Source of the DNA: Cydia pomonella | Lineage: Eukaryota; Arthropoda; Insecta; Lepidoptera; Tortricidae | Direction: 5' to 3' | Length of the DNA: 64,000 nucleotides | NCBI RefSeq assembly: GCF_033807575.1 | Contig: NC_084706.1 | Span: forward strand, 21,614,725-21,678,724 | Part shown: piece by piece, positions 1 to 9,560 of the stretch | Layout of the letters: every line of letters begins with the position of its first letter | Numbering within the stretch: position 1 is the first letter of the stretch | Notes under the pieces: model-generated | What the model was told of the DNA's origin: nothing | Databases searched by the model: none | The model's input: only the letters and a program-made list of their open reading frames with translations | Translations under genes and position numbers: made by a program

Positions 1-435
1 ACTCAAAATTTGCATCTGATTACTTTGCCCCAAATGTGGATTAAATGCAACTTTCTCATTAGGTTTTGAAAAATCAAGAGGGCCTTTACCAGTTGGTGCG
101 GTGAAAAAATATTTATGGCATAATATTCGAATCGGAAAATGAGCTCCAATAATGTTACCTCAAAATGCTCCGACGCTACAGTGTTTTGCTGACGATACGC
201 AAGTATCGCCGCAAGTAACCAGGACTATTTGTATCTATCGCTTCACAGACATTCATCTCTGCAGTTTACGTGTGAACCAGAGAACTGGAGATCCATTCTA
301 GTTCAACTGTCTCGATACGACTTTGACGATCATTTTGGTGATTGGCTTGGCGCGCATCTCACGCACGACATTCACTTAGCATGCACCTATCAGTGTGACC
401 GATCTTTTTTTTGATAAAGGTAATTATTTTACCAC
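1..435. other. No gene recognised
   Basis: Single-copy-looking AT-rich sequence. A 61-codon open frame at 229-414 has no recognisable family or splice context. I see no repeat here that recurs elsewhere in the window. Confidence 0.5.
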
Positions 436-652
436 AGTCTTACCTGATGGTAAGTGCCGATGCAGTCTAGGATGGAAAGATGTCTATTCACTCTCGATTT
501 AAAGAGATCCAAGTTATAATGGACTGGGAACAGATTTACAGGAAGTGAATTCCACTCTTTAGCCGTTCGCATGATAAAGCTAGAAGCGTAGCGTTTAGTG
601 CGAATCAGTGGCAGAGGAACGATGTAAGGGTGAAACGCATGGCGAATCCTAA
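436..652 (-). mobile_element. Jockey-like LINE remnant, C-terminal end of reverse transcriptase ORF
   Basis: Read on the minus strand, the sequence stays open and encodes the typical C-terminal signature of jockey-type LINE polyproteins: MRTAKEWNSLPVNLFPVHYN followed by LDLFKSRVNRHL. The motif 'W-N-S-L-P...F-K-x-x-(V/L)' marks the region just after the reverse transcriptase domain. The fragment then runs into a 3' end carrying CTTACCATCAG. It is 5'-truncated and has no TSD that I can see. A diverged relative is at 58640-58885. The fragment is non-functional. Confidence 0.8.
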
Positions 653-673
653 TGGTTTTATTTTTTATTTTTT

Positions 674-862
674 TTATGATAGTGGAGGCAAACGAGCAGA
701 CGGATCACCTGATGGTAAGCGATTACCGCCGCCCATGGACACATGCAACACCAGAGGAGTTGTAAGTGCGTTGCCGACCTTTCAGATGGGAGTACGCTCT
801 TTTCTTGAAGGTTTGAAGGTCGTATCCGAAATACCACAAGCGACAGTTAATTCCACAGTTTA
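674..862 (-). mobile_element. Jockey-like LINE 3' end, second fragment
   Basis: The plus strand shows GCAAACGAGCAGACGGATCA, CCTGATGGTAAGCG and CGCCGCCCATGGACAC. This is the reverse complement of a LINE 3' end found many times in lepidopteran genomes. On the minus strand there is a broken version of the WNSLP...FKKR C-terminus, with frameshifts. Related copies lie at 2850-2925, 14416-14645, 19530-19689 and 36858-37003. It abuts the preceding LINE fragment in the same orientation but belongs to a different subfamily. Confidence 0.75.
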
Positions 863-1195
863 GCTATGCATGCACAGTTGAGGACTGCCAATCATCTAAA
901 TCTAAGGTCTAAGTCATCTAAGGTCTAATAAAAATATAAAAAAACCGTAACAGAATCGGATCCCTGTACTTCCCAGACCACGTACCGCATTCTAGCTGGT
1001 TCATTGAAGCCAAAGCTCGGTAGGTAAGTGCAACGCGTGCGTTACCCGATAGTAATTAATAATGACTGAGCCCAGTCCTGCGAACATCGTTCAGGCATTA
1101 GACCTCTATTAGGGGCCCAACATTCGAGTTCAGTTTAAATTTAGACTTGAAGAAACTGGGCTTTGTTTAAGATGAAAGGGCACGACCCCCAAACC
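863..1195. other. No gene recognised
   Basis: No open frame of note and no repeat recognised within the window. Confidence 0.45.
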
Positions 1196-1250
1196 GCCTT
1201 TCCATACAAACGTAGTCCCCATTTTCCTCTCTGAATATTAACATATTGAA
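1196..1250 (+). repeat. Short dispersed repeat (CATACAAACGTAGTCCCC)
   Basis: A ~40-bp block, CCATACAAACGTAGTCCCC followed by ATTTTCCTCTCTGAATATT, recurs at 22985-23025. A third copy, at 2388-2400 plus 2756-2800, is split by a SINE. The family is unidentified; it is probably the end of a larger dispersed element. Confidence 0.6.
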
Positions 1251-1878
1251 AAAAAATTACACAATTTGGTGTGATTTAATCATGGCTGTAAGAGTTAAAA
1301 CCATTTAAAAAATTGTATGAGACCTGATATTCGCAAAAAAACGAAAAAAATCAAACGGCCGGGCTATGACTAAAATACATAAAATTATGTAAAAATATTT
1401 TATTTTTATAAACTTATTCAATTCTATTCTATTCCTATTCCAATCAAAAACAAGTCTTCACAACACAAGGCTTCTTTTTAAACTCGATCAGCCAAATTAC
1501 TCATTTACACATAAGGTCAGGTGGGGTACATACAGTGTTTATTTTTCATATAGCCTCAAACTTAAACTAGACGTAGATTTTAGTGCTATAAAATCATTCT
1601 GAAAGATTTATTAAATTTAGTCTTCACTACCAGAGCATAATTAATTTTTGAATTTCGAGCGGGAATGTATGTCGTACATCATGATCACTTGTGACAGTTG
1701 TGACGTCGCGTCATTAATGAGACGTTTTGAGTTAAAACAAAGTAGCGATACATTGCTTGCTGAATTATTTTGTATGAAAAAATAAGAGTCGGTAATTTAT
1801 ATAAAACCTATGAACGTGTGTTAATTACAACCTAAACTAACTGCCCTTTGATCATGTGGTCGTATCAACAATACACGC
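1251..1878. other. No gene; partial copy of the neighbouring inverted-repeat arm
   Basis: No coding signal. Positions 1399-1465 (TATAAACTTATTCAATTCTA and onward to the CAACAC motif) are a diverged direct copy of 1921-1973 inside the next element. An arm of that element therefore seems to exist twice here. Confidence 0.45.
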
Positions 1879-2092
1879 TGTATAAGACACGGGTAAAAAT
1901 AAGACGTATGTTTTTTTATAAACTTATTCAATTATATTCTTATTCCAATTGAAAGAAGTCTACACAACACGAAAATTTAAAATTTTAAAATAAAAATAAA
2001 AATAAATCTTTTTAAATGTAAAAGGAATAGAATAGAATAAGTTTTTAACTTAAAAACTTAGTCTTATTTTTACGTGTCTTATACCTGACCCT
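1879..2092. mobile_element. MITE-like inverted-repeat element
   Basis: The left end (TGTATAAGACACGGGTAAAA and about 45 bp more) is matched in inverted orientation at the right end (TTTTTACGTGTCTTATA). The arms are about 65 bp with several small gaps. There is no coding capacity. The structure fits a fold-back MITE of about 210 bp; the superfamily is not evident. Confidence 0.6.
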
Positions 2093-2100
2093 ATAGTATC

Positions 2101-2316
2101 AAAAAAAAACCGGACAAGTGCGAGTCGGACTCGCACACCGAGGGTTCCGTACTTTTTAGTATTTGTTGTTATAGGGGCAACAGAAATACATCATCTGTGA
2201 AAATTTCAACTGTCTAGCTATCACGGTTCATGAGAGACAGCCTGGTGACAGACGGACGGACGGACAGCTGAGTCTTAGTAATAGGGTCCCGTTTTGGTAC
2301 GGAACCCTAAAAAACT
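2101..2316 (-). repeat. Dispersed lepidopteran repeat (GGTTCCGTAC / GACGGACGGACGGACAG type)
   Basis: The segment begins with an A-run and AACCGGACAAGTGCGAGTCG and ends with TTTTGGTACGGAACCCT. Internal landmarks are GACGGACGGACGGACAG and TAGGGTCCCGTTTTGG. A good copy in the other orientation is at 36085-36280, and fragments are at 6185-6272 and 21868-21925. GTGCGAGTCGGACTCGCAC inside it is a 9-bp-arm palindrome. This repeat is very common in moth and butterfly DNA. It is non-coding. Confidence 0.75.
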
Positions 2317-2387
2317 AAAGAGTAGTAATAAATAACACAACGATCCAGTTTGCTATTAGTCCTAAGGAAAATCAAATGGATTACCTT

Positions 2388-2800
2388 TTTACATACAAAC
2401 GTCGGCCACATTTAGCGCTGGCTGGCTGGAAGCGGTGGTGGCCTAGCGGTAAGAGCGTGCGACTTGCAATCCGGAGGTCGCGGGTTCAAACCCTGGCTCG
2501 TACCAATGAGTTTTTCGGAACTTATGTACGAAATATCATTCGATATTTACCAGTCGCTTTTCGGTGAAGGAAATCATCGTGAGGAAACCGGACTAATCCC
2601 AACAAGGCCTAGTTTACCCTCTGGGTTGGAAGGTCAGATGGCAGTCGGTTTCGTAAAAACTAGTGCCTACGCCAAATCTTGGGATTAGTTGTCAAGCGGA
2701 CCCCAGGCTCCCATGAGCCGTGGCAAAACGAGACAACGCGAGGAAGAAGAAGGAGAAACGTCGGCCACATTTCCTCTCTCACTATTGACATTATCGAAAA
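2388..2800 (+). repeat. Short dispersed repeat split by a SINE
   Basis: Joining ACATACAAACGTCGGCCACA (from 2391) with TTTCCTCTCTCACTATTGAC (from 2770) regenerates a copy of the repeat seen at 1196-1250 and 22985-23025. The SINE insertion at 2414-2755 therefore came after this repeat was in place. Confidence 0.6.
2397..2772 (+). mobile_element. Full-length tRNA-derived SINE with 17-bp target-site duplication
   Basis: The element proper is 2414-2755, flanked by the direct repeat AAACGTCGGCCACATTT at 2397-2413 and 2756-2772, an exact TSD. The head is tRNA-like: an A-box region GGCCTAGCGGTAAGAGCGTG (about 2440-2459) and a B box GGTCGCGGGTTCAAACCC (2476-2493) form a split RNA polymerase III promoter. 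The body is about 250 bp. The 3' tail ends GAGGAAGAAGAAGGAG, like the end of the RTE-type LINE at 29280. Other copies are at 19690-20021 and 25640-25917. The exact TSD and intact promoter suggest a fairly young insertion. Confidence 0.9.
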
Positions 2801-2849
2801 TAATTCTACTCAATTTGACTTTCGAGTTAGCAATGGCCCTTTTTTTATA

Positions 2850-2925
2850 CTACGTCGGTGGCAAACAAGCATACGGCCCGCCTGATGGTAAGCAGTCACC
2901 GTAGCCTATGTACGCCTAACATTCC
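2850..2925 (-). mobile_element. Jockey-like LINE 3'-end fragment
   Basis: The plus strand reads CGTCGGTGGCAAACAAGCAT, CCTGATGGTAAGCAG and CACCGTAGCCTATGTACGCC. This is the same 3'-end block as at 14416-14645 but only about 75 bp long. No coding remains. Confidence 0.65.
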
Positions 2926-2930
2926 GCACC

Positions 2931-3607
2931 ATAGTTGAGCTCTGGCAAGCTTACTAACCGGCAGGAACACAATACTATGAGTATGGTCTACTGATATTTG
3001 GCTGCTGTTTTCTGTAAGGTGGAGGTTTCCCCAGTTGGGCTCTGCTCTAGATCTGGAATGACATCCGCTGTGCTGTGCCCTAGCACACAAAGCTAGATGA
3101 AATTCACATTATCACAATGCCCATCATTTGACTTTTTCGATGTTTTTATCTAATAAGTATATAAGAAAATATTGTGTCTTCATTCGCATTACAAAAAGCC
3201 TGTTATAATTTTGACTAACAATTCAGAATTCCAATTGAAAATTCTAACTATCCCCAGCTTGTCCTGAATTCTAGCCCCACTTGGTCACTCTATTAATAAT
3301 CCCTGATACCGGCAATAGCGACATCTGATGTGTCAGCATTCAATCCGATTGGCCCATTGGCGATCTGACCAGCGTAATGAGACCTCCAATAGCCCATTAT
3401 ACGTCCCTAAACTCGAATTAAACGGCAGAAATGAGAGGTTAATGATTACTGGACGTTTCTATATTCAATTTGGTTGGCATTGTTATTGATATGGCGTTTT
3501 GAATTTGGTGAGGTTGCGGCATGCATTAATTGAAATATTGTTTTTGGTCTAAATTTATTAGCCCCTGAAAGCGTTCCAAAATTTATTAGCCCCCAAGAGG
3601 GATGGTG
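2931..3607. other. No gene recognised
   Basis: The only local structure is AAATTTATTAGCCCC occurring twice, at 3551-3565 and 3579-3593. No coding signal. Confidence 0.45.
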
Positions 3608-3825
3608 CTGGCATCAGGGATCGGAAACCGGTATTTTTTGTATGGGAACGAAAACGGTATTTTTTCGTTCTTTGTTAATTACTTCATTACTAATTAGGCA
3701 ATCTAATAATACGAAGTCGTTATCTGAAAACACAACTGAGTCCTACATTTAGAGTATAAAATAAACCGAAATATATGGTTATTTCGATGTTTTTGCAAAA
3801 AACCGGTTCCGATCCCTGGCTTGCA
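3608..3825. mobile_element. MITE-like element with CAGGGATCGGAAACCGG ends
   Basis: The left terminus GGCATCAGGGATCGGAAACC and the right terminus GGTTCCGATCCCTGGCTTGC are inverted repeats of about 29 bp with a few mismatches. They enclose about 160 bp of AT-rich DNA. No open frame. The palindromic ends and size fit a MITE. Confidence 0.65.
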
Positions 3826-4310
3826 TTAAATAAGGGTCGCATGTTTTTTTTATACTTTAAAAGTGACAAAATAATCTAGTTAAATTCAAGTTTCTCCTCA
3901 AACAATACCAAATAAATGTCATTGTCAAATGTCATTGTCAAATACTTGAAAAATATGTAACGGTAAAAGTCACCCGGAAACGGTCTAATTTGGTCTACAT
4001 AGACGAAAAAGTTCTTGAGATACAGCTGCTCTAAGTTGTTTGATTTTTTTCAATATCATTAGTATGGTGATATTGATAGTAGCTAGGTATGATACCGATT
4101 AAGCATAGTTCATACCATACCTGGTAAACAGATCCAACTTTTAATATGAAGCTAGTTTTTTGGCAGTTAGTAGCCGACACCTAAAGTCAATAACGACGCC
4201 AAGCTCAATCAATGTATAGTTAGCACTAAGTAAATTTTAAGTCACAATGCTTATATAATGTCACTCCTTTTAACATGTGTAGCTTGACTAAAATATATAT
4301 AGGTATATAT
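3826..4310. other. No gene; minor repeats only
   Basis: ATGTCATTGTCAA is tandemly duplicated at 3916-3941. A small hairpin, TCAATATCA / TGATATTGA, lies at about 4049-4076. Nothing else recognised. Confidence 0.45.
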
Positions 4311-4470
4311 TTTTTTAGACAGTCAAGTATAAAAATATGGGTGGATACGAGTTGCTCAAAATAATGTCCCATAGCTCTTAATTCGCCGACATAAGAGCTA
4401 TGGGACATAATTTTTTAGCAACTTGTGTGCACCCATATTTTTACACTTAACTGTTATAGGTCTCTAAAAC
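4311..4470. mobile_element. Long-arm palindromic MITE
   Basis: Two arms of about 60 bp (about 4321-4380 and 4393-4454) are inverted copies around a short centre, TTAATTCGCCGAC. Both carry TGTCCCATAGCTCTTA and AAAAATATGGGTG motifs. Flanking TTTTTTAGAC and GTCTCTAAAA extend the inverted repeat. Transcribed RNA would fold into a long hairpin. Confidence 0.75.
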
Positions 4471-5435
4471 AATTAGTAAATATTCACGAAAAAGACAACT
4501 TCCTAAGTATATATATATATTGCAAATACACTATGTGATATCAAATGAAAGCTCAATGCAAGGAGGAATGTAGCATTCAATGGGCAATATAATAATATGC
4601 TGCCTACTGAAACTCTATTAGTATTTTTATTAGAGAATTTAATACCATATAAAATATGCGAGATGTCACTAACGCATTCCGAAAATCTACTACAAAAATA
4701 TTCCGAGTAAACTGACAGAATGCGTAAAAGATTTCTGATTTTTTATGAATTAAAGGTACTGATATTTTATTAATTAAATAGTAAATAAAGTTTATCGAAT
4801 CACTGATTCTTTTAAACATGAATGTAGGTAAATAAATGGTCATCTGATTATTTCTTCGAAACTTTCCAACCACGAATACCAATTAGCATGTTGTACATGT
4901 TAAACCATATTGTTTATGAGTAATAGCGGTTTGCGGTCAGGTGAGTGACATCGCAGAGATTGACTCACGAAAATAGACATTTTGAGTAAACAAGTTAGAT
5001 GTACGAGGCTACGTAATAATGATATATATTCCGAGAAACAGGCAAATAAACTTAAAATGAAGAGTCTTACAAGCAATAATAAGTTTTCGGCAAAAATTTC
5101 ATTTTTGGTCCAAGCTTTTATCGCTGACTGTACTTTTTTTCCACAGGCAACTAATACTCATCGAGACAATTCTAAAAACCCCAAACACAATTATGTTGCG
5201 TTGTTTTATCACAGAGTTCCTATGGCTACCTTTTGTCCCCATCATCAGATCAGCTTGATGGTACCATAGTATTGCATTGTCACCCTACTTACATATTTAA
5301 TGTATGCAAATTTTCAGCTTCATCGAAAACCGGGAAGTGGGTCAAATTGAACTTGCAAGATTTGTCCCATACATACTAACAGGGCAAGTTAAATAAAAGC
5401 TTGTAAAAATCATTCTATTACTCGCTGAAAGTAAT
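4471..5435. other. No gene recognised
   Basis: AT-rich. A short AT-dinucleotide run lies at about 4509-4521. Open frames at 4604-4882 (minus) and 4982-5269 (plus) are compositionally AT-driven and match no family I recognise. Confidence 0.45.
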
Positions 5436-5555
5436 GGCTCCTCACAGTCCAAGGGACGCATTTATGCGTTAGAGGGAGCAAGTGATATTGCTATCTCATT
5501 CCACTACATAGCTGCGTCACTTAGACTGGCATACGATAGGCCATCGTGTAGAGGA
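5436..5555. mobile_element. MITE, GGCTCCTCTACACGATGG family, one end damaged
   Basis: The core AGTCCAAGGGACGCATTTAT and GCGTTAGAGGGAGCAAGTG matches the element at 39255-39383. The right end CCATCGTGTAGAGG is intact. The left end is reduced to GGCTCCTC, so the left inverted repeat has lost about 12 bp. Non-coding. Confidence 0.75.
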
Positions 5556-5644
5556 AAGGAAAGAGGTAAAGGAAAACTAGGCGAGGAAACCTGCATACAC
5601 CTGTGGAAAAATGTAAAGGTATGTAAAGACATTGGCGTAGGGAG

Positions 5645-5773
5645 GTACAGTCATCGTCAAATACTTTGTAGCAACCAAAGTAGCCAAATAGTTCAGTACA
5701 CCATATATTTAGTACGGTGTACCGAACTATTTGGCCACTTTGACTGCTACAAAGTATTTGACGCTGACTGTAC
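5645..5773. mobile_element. Palindromic MITE with GTACAGTCA tips
   Basis: The whole 129-bp unit is an almost complete palindrome. GTACAGTCATCGTCAAATAC at the left pairs with GTATTTGACGCTGACTGTAC at the right, and the arms continue for about 60 bp through the AAATAGTTC block. The tip GTACAGTCA is shared with the larger elements at 7313-7539 and 47921-48153. Confidence 0.85.
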
Positions 5774-5895
5774 AGGCAGGGAGGGCAGCTGCCCCCCTAG
5801 CCCGGTCATTTAAAAGGTGTGCGAGGGTATATAGATCCAACACGCAGAGGCCGTTTGGAGAGCTTAATGTCATGTAGAACGCCTGCTGCAACTCA

Positions 5896-6036
5896 TTCAC
5901 AGACGTTAGAAATATCGTAGATAGATCTTATTGCGATCACAGCGGAATCAAAATGAACGTCACTTTTGACATGTCGTTTAGTTAAAATCGATCTTTTAAA
6001 GATGTTAAACGTGTCTCCATCATTCTACGAATCGCG
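5896..6036 (+). repeat. Dispersed repeat, copy 1 (pair with 24366-24502)
   Basis: GACGTTAGAAATATCGTAGA, GATCACAG.GGAATC and TTTTGACATGTCG.TTAGTT recur in the same order at 24366-24502, with scattered substitutions. The family is unknown to me and no coding frame is kept. At 24.4 kb the same block interrupts another repeat, so it behaves like an inserted element. Confidence 0.65.
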
Positions 6037-6184
6037 CCGCGAGTGTCGAAAGTTCCGTTTTTGGCGGTATAAACGGCCGAATCTTTTGTTACGTGAACTT
6101 AGAACTTTAATTTTTTCACAGCTTCTAGGCCCTGTATACTTGAGTATATGGTTTAAATATAAACTCATTACCTCTATAACTTCC

Positions 6185-6272
6185 CGAGATAAAGGATCTT
6201 GACAGATAGACAGGCAGACGGATAACAAAGTGATCCTACAAGCGTTCCTTTCGTACGGAACCCTAAAACGAG
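6185..6272 (-). repeat. Fragment of GGTTCCGTAC-type repeat
   Basis: A degenerate copy of the end of the repeat at 2101-2316: TGACAGATAGACAGGCAGAC and then TTCGTACGGAACCCTAAAAC. Confidence 0.55.
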
Positions 6273-6360
6273 CAATTCATTTATTAATTAACTACATACT
6301 TACTGAAGAAAGTAAAAACAAATTTAAAAAGTTTTCATTAGTTGCATTAATATTAAGTGT

Positions 6361-6465
6361 ACCATCCCACTAACCCGGGGTTAACTGGTTAAACCTGGAG
6401 TTACCATGGTTACCAGTACAATTCGACACTGGGTTAACGGTTTAACCCCAGGTTAGTGGGATGGT
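6361..6465. mobile_element. MITE-like element with ACCATCCCACTAACC ends
   Basis: The left arm ACCATCCCACTAACCCGGGG TTAACTGGTTAAACC (6361-6395) pairs with the right arm GGTTTAACCCCAGGTTAGTG GGATGGT (6439-6465), with small gaps. It is about 105 bp and non-coding. Several TTAACC sub-motifs repeat inside. Confidence 0.7.
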
Positions 6466-6967
6466 GCAAGTGGCACTTACGAGTTATATTTTTCTGCATT
6501 CGTATTTAAACTTTTATTTAATAAGGTGCAGGTCATTGCAGGTCGTTGTGAATATTTTCCTAATTAAGTATTTACTTTGATGTTCAAGTGGTACTATCGA
6601 TAAAATAACTGACGTTGTTTTATTACGTAAAGCACTGACCACCAACGTATCGTCTCTACCCTCGTATGGTAATTATCTGTGTTACTAAAACCTTATAGGG
6701 AAAATCAAATATGTATGAAAAAGTAGATAATATACAATGACCATATTAGGGTAGGTAGTGTATAGATATTTTTGGCACTTTATCCGTATCGATATTTTCA
6801 GACGTGACCGTACTACATTGTATACATAACAGCACTGAGTAGTGAGTAATAGTTGGCGCTGTTTGTGTGAAAAAAAAACCATGGTGAGTTGGTGGTGGAA
6901 GGAAGATTGGAAGGTTGGGAAAAAATAGCAATTTTCTTGATCTTCCATACATTTAGGACAGACTAAT
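6466..6967. other. No gene recognised
   Basis: Minus-strand open frames in 6685-6952 have low-complexity composition and no family similarity that I can see. Confidence 0.4.
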
Positions 6968-6987
6968 GTAATGTGACGTCACATTAC
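6968..6987. repeat. Perfect 20-bp palindrome containing TGACGTCA
   Basis: GTAATGTGACGTCACATTAC is its own reverse complement. Its centre is the CRE/ATF consensus TGACGTCA. It could be a chance site or a binding site; no promoter context is visible. Confidence 0.6.
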
Positions 6988-6989
6988 AA

Positions 6990-7185
6990 TATCATTTTGT
7001 TCGTCGAGTGCGAGCGTCAGACTTTAACTCTCATTTCTGGCCTTTGTGTTGCTTAAATGATGGCATTTCCAAGTATGTGTCATAAGACTCATGGGAGTCT
7101 TATAGGTATAGTCATTAGATCCTCAGGAAAATCAAGATCGATTGACATTATTTACAAAAAACGGTCAAGTAGGCAATTGATACTA
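6990..7185 (+). repeat. Dispersed repeat, copy 1 (pair with 35295-35475)
   Basis: TCGTCGAGTGCGAGCGTCAG, CTTTGTGTTGCTTAAATG and TCCTCAGGAAAATCAAGATC recur in the same order at 35295-35475. This copy has about 30 bp more between the second and third landmarks. Function and family unknown. Confidence 0.65.
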
Positions 7186-7312
7186 ATAACTGAAAGGTTT
7201 TCTATTTCAATATCGTATGGCAACTTTATCAAATATTCATAGAAATGAAATTTTTAAAATTCAAACAATATAAATTTTTAAGTTGGTGAAAATTATTCAG
7301 TAATATATGTAG

Positions 7313-7539
7313 GTACAGTCAGCATCAATAGTAGCGGATGAAACAACGCGCCAGAAGTATCTGATATTCCGGATAACTATTCCAAATAAAGATAATTCTG
7401 TAAAATTTACTTTCAAAAGTATATCTTTTACAGTATAAATTGTTCTACATATAGAAACATCAACTTTTGTTAAGCTGTTACAGAATGGTAGATACTTTTG
7501 AAACCTTGTTTGATCCGCTACTTTTGATGCTGACTGTAC
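7313..7539. mobile_element. MITE, GTACAGTCAGCATCAA family, copy 1
   Basis: The ends GTACAGTCAGCATCAATAGT and CTACTTTTGATGCTGACTGT AC are inverted repeats of about 27 bp. The interior carries GATACTTTTG and AACAAAAGTTGATG-like sub-repeats. Length is 227 bp. Two relatives are at 47921-48153 (close) and 55593-55798 (diverged). Non-coding and non-autonomous. Confidence 0.85.
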
Positions 7540-7894
7540 AATGATGCCTTATATTAAGAATTAATGAAACGTATTTTGAAAAAACTATATTCAACATTCC
7601 GATAGGTTATAATATTTTTATGCTGTAAAATCCAAACGAAGAATATTTCACATACATACTATTCTATAATATTAATTTAAGGGTATTACCAGGAGTAAAA
7701 ATTTAAAAACAATGGATCCCGTCCACAACTGGAAGTATATCTGCGGGCTTAGCTATAAAACGCGTGCACGTAAGGTGTAAGATGCATGCTCATGCATATT
7801 GCATACCGGGGACATCGTCGGCCTTAAGGCGGGATCACACTGGAGGAAACTGGACAGTGATATAAACAATAGCTATATTATATAATAGCTACTA
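7540..7894. other. No gene recognised
   Basis: AT-rich filler with no recurring segment noticed. Confidence 0.4.
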
Positions 7895-8050
7895 CTATAC
7901 CTGTGCAGCGGCAGCGGCAGAGGCAGACCAAAAGAGAGATGATCTCAACGCTTTTTGCAGCGACTGGCGGGAACGTGCACCAAACCGTGATGAGTGGCGG
8001 AAGAAAGGGGAAGCCTTTGCCCAGCAGTGGGATACAAAATAGGCTATATT
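7895..8050 (+). mobile_element. LINE remnant, extreme C-terminus and 3' tail
   Basis: One plus frame reads RGRPKERDDLNAFCSDWRER then APNRDEWRKKGEAFAQQWDT, followed by a stop. This is the usual C-terminal end (R-G-R-P...W-x-D...D-R-x-x-W...A-F-A-Q-Q-W) of a common lepidopteran non-LTR retrotransposon. The 3' tail GCCCAGCAGTGGGATACAAA ATAGGCT resembles the tail of the SINE at 50350-50622. It is heavily 5'-truncated. Confidence 0.75.
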
Positions 8051-8916
8051 TTTCATATATATATACATATATAAAACATCGTAATCTGAACCAAAAACCG
8101 CCTCAATTAACATAACTTAGCTAGATTGTTGATCTACTAAGTATTCATTAACATAATAAAATGTCGAAGACAGAAGTCATTGAAATAGTGCTCTTTTTAA
8201 TTTACTATTAGGCAGGTTTTTTGCGACAAAGAATGACATTTCTGGTCGAATGAATGTCACTTTTGACTTCCGGTTTGTGCGCCATCTTGATAGTCATGCC
8301 TCGTGATTAATTCCTTTGTTTTTTGCTCATTAATATAGTTTAAAGTGTAATATCGATAGCGTATTATACAGTAAACTAATGTGGAAGTGTGCCGTAAATG
8401 GAGTACTAATCTTGAAACGCGTTAACTACCATTTTGGAGTCAATGGCCGGTAGTACATGTGCTACTTGTAAAGTCCAGCTATCGCTTTACAAGAGGACTT
8501 TACAAGAGCTGATAAATTCACTGTTCACTGTATTGTACTAAACAATTTTAGTCGTATTTAAACTTAATACCTTGATATTGGCGAAATAGTCCCACTGGAC
8601 TGAATTCATAATTCTATGAATGAAATGTACGTTCAATTTAGCCATAAATGTCTATGCTAAGCGATATACCTCAGTGTGCACCCAGCATAATGATGTGACG
8701 CACAATAGAAACGCATCCGGTCATATTTCGACCGGCATTAAGAGTTATTGCCGCATTTTTATTCATGGGACAATTTTGGAAATCCTTGGACTCGGCTTTT
8801 AAGGGGTTAGCTGTCCACCCTTCCGGGGTCATTGGACTCTATATATGGTGATCATATTGTTATCGACATGTTAATATTATGATGCTGAAAATGGCGCATA
8901 TAAATATAATATAATA
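8051..8916. other. No gene recognised
   Basis: A TATATA-rich stretch follows the LINE tail at about 8050-8080. A 60-codon frame at 8620-8802 has no family match. Confidence 0.4.
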
Positions 8917-9046
8917 GTACATTACGATACAAGTGCGAAAAATAGGAAATTCGAAACGAGTGGCGATAAATTAAAACACGACCGAAGGGAGTGTTTTAAA
9001 TCGACACGAGTTGCGAATTACCTATTCGCACATGTATCGTACAACG
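8917..9046. mobile_element. MITE-like element (ACGATACAAGTGCG ends)
   Basis: ACGATACAAGTGCGAAAAAT AGGAAATTCG near the left is inverted as CGAATTACCTATTCGCACAT GTATCGT near the right. The interior has AAACGAGTGGCGA and GTGTTTTAAATCGACACGAG. It abuts the next element without a gap. Part of the tip pattern resembles the ends at 23035 and 61310. Confidence 0.65.
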
Positions 9047-9144
9047 TTTTACAGTACATATGGCCCTTTAAATGTTCGACACAGTAACATAATATGCTAC
9101 TTCTCGCACTAGTGCTATAAAGTAGCCCCATATGTACTGTAAAA
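9047..9144. mobile_element. MITE with TTTTACAGTACATATGG ends
   Basis: TTTTACAGTACATATGGCCC at the left and CCCCATATGTACTGTAAAA at the right are inverted repeats of about 18 bp. They enclose a ~60-bp interior with TGCTACTTCTCGCACTAGTG. It is directly adjacent to the preceding element. Confidence 0.7.
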
Positions 9145-9183
9145 TAACCTTTTTGCAAATCGTTGCTTTATTTCAAATCGGCT

Positions 9184-9290
9184 ATACAGTCACCATCAGA
9201 TATATCGGAGCGGCCAAAGTGCTCACAAATATCTGAACACGCCTTTATTGTCAAGGCATTAGAGTGCGTGTTGACTGATGGCGACTATAC
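9184..9290. mobile_element. Truncated MITE with TACAGTCACCATCAG ends
   Basis: Left ATACAGTCACCATCAGATAT and right CTGATGGCGACTATAC are inverted ends. The right arm lacks the counterpart of the ATCGGAGCGGCCAAAGTGCT block present on the left, so part of the right half seems deleted. Confidence 0.65.
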
Positions 9291-9349
9291 TGCGCTAAGA
9301 GAGCTCAAATGTATTTTATGGATTTGGAATAAAACGTATTTATTTTTTA

Positions 9350-9560
9350 AGCAGCAAAGGTATAGTAAGCTGCAGAGATAACTGTCCCCCCCTGCATGGA
9401 AACTCTGCAGCTATGTACCTATGCTGTTGGTGGGTACAGGCTCGAAAAATGTAATATCTAATTATTTTTAAAGTACATTAAACTGTAGAGATAACTGCCC
9501 TCTCCTACATAGAAACTTGCAGGGGGATCAGTTATCTCTGCAGCTTATCTACTGTACTTT
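9350..9560. mobile_element. Palindromic element plus adjacent direct half-copy
   Basis: At 9469-9560, AAAGTACATTAAACTGTAGA GATAACTG is inverted as CAGTTATCTCTGCAGCTTAT CTACTGTACTTT. Positions 9357-9411 hold a direct diverged copy of the left arm (GCTGCAGAGATAACTGTCCC, GCATGGAAACTCTGCAG). There are thus one and a half units. Confidence 0.6.

Noticed and set aside
2440..2510. A genuine tRNA gene
   Set aside because: The A and B boxes are present, but the sequence is the head of a ~340-bp SINE with its own TSD, and the acceptor stem does not close. The same applies to 12562, 45060, 48400, 49705 and 50600.
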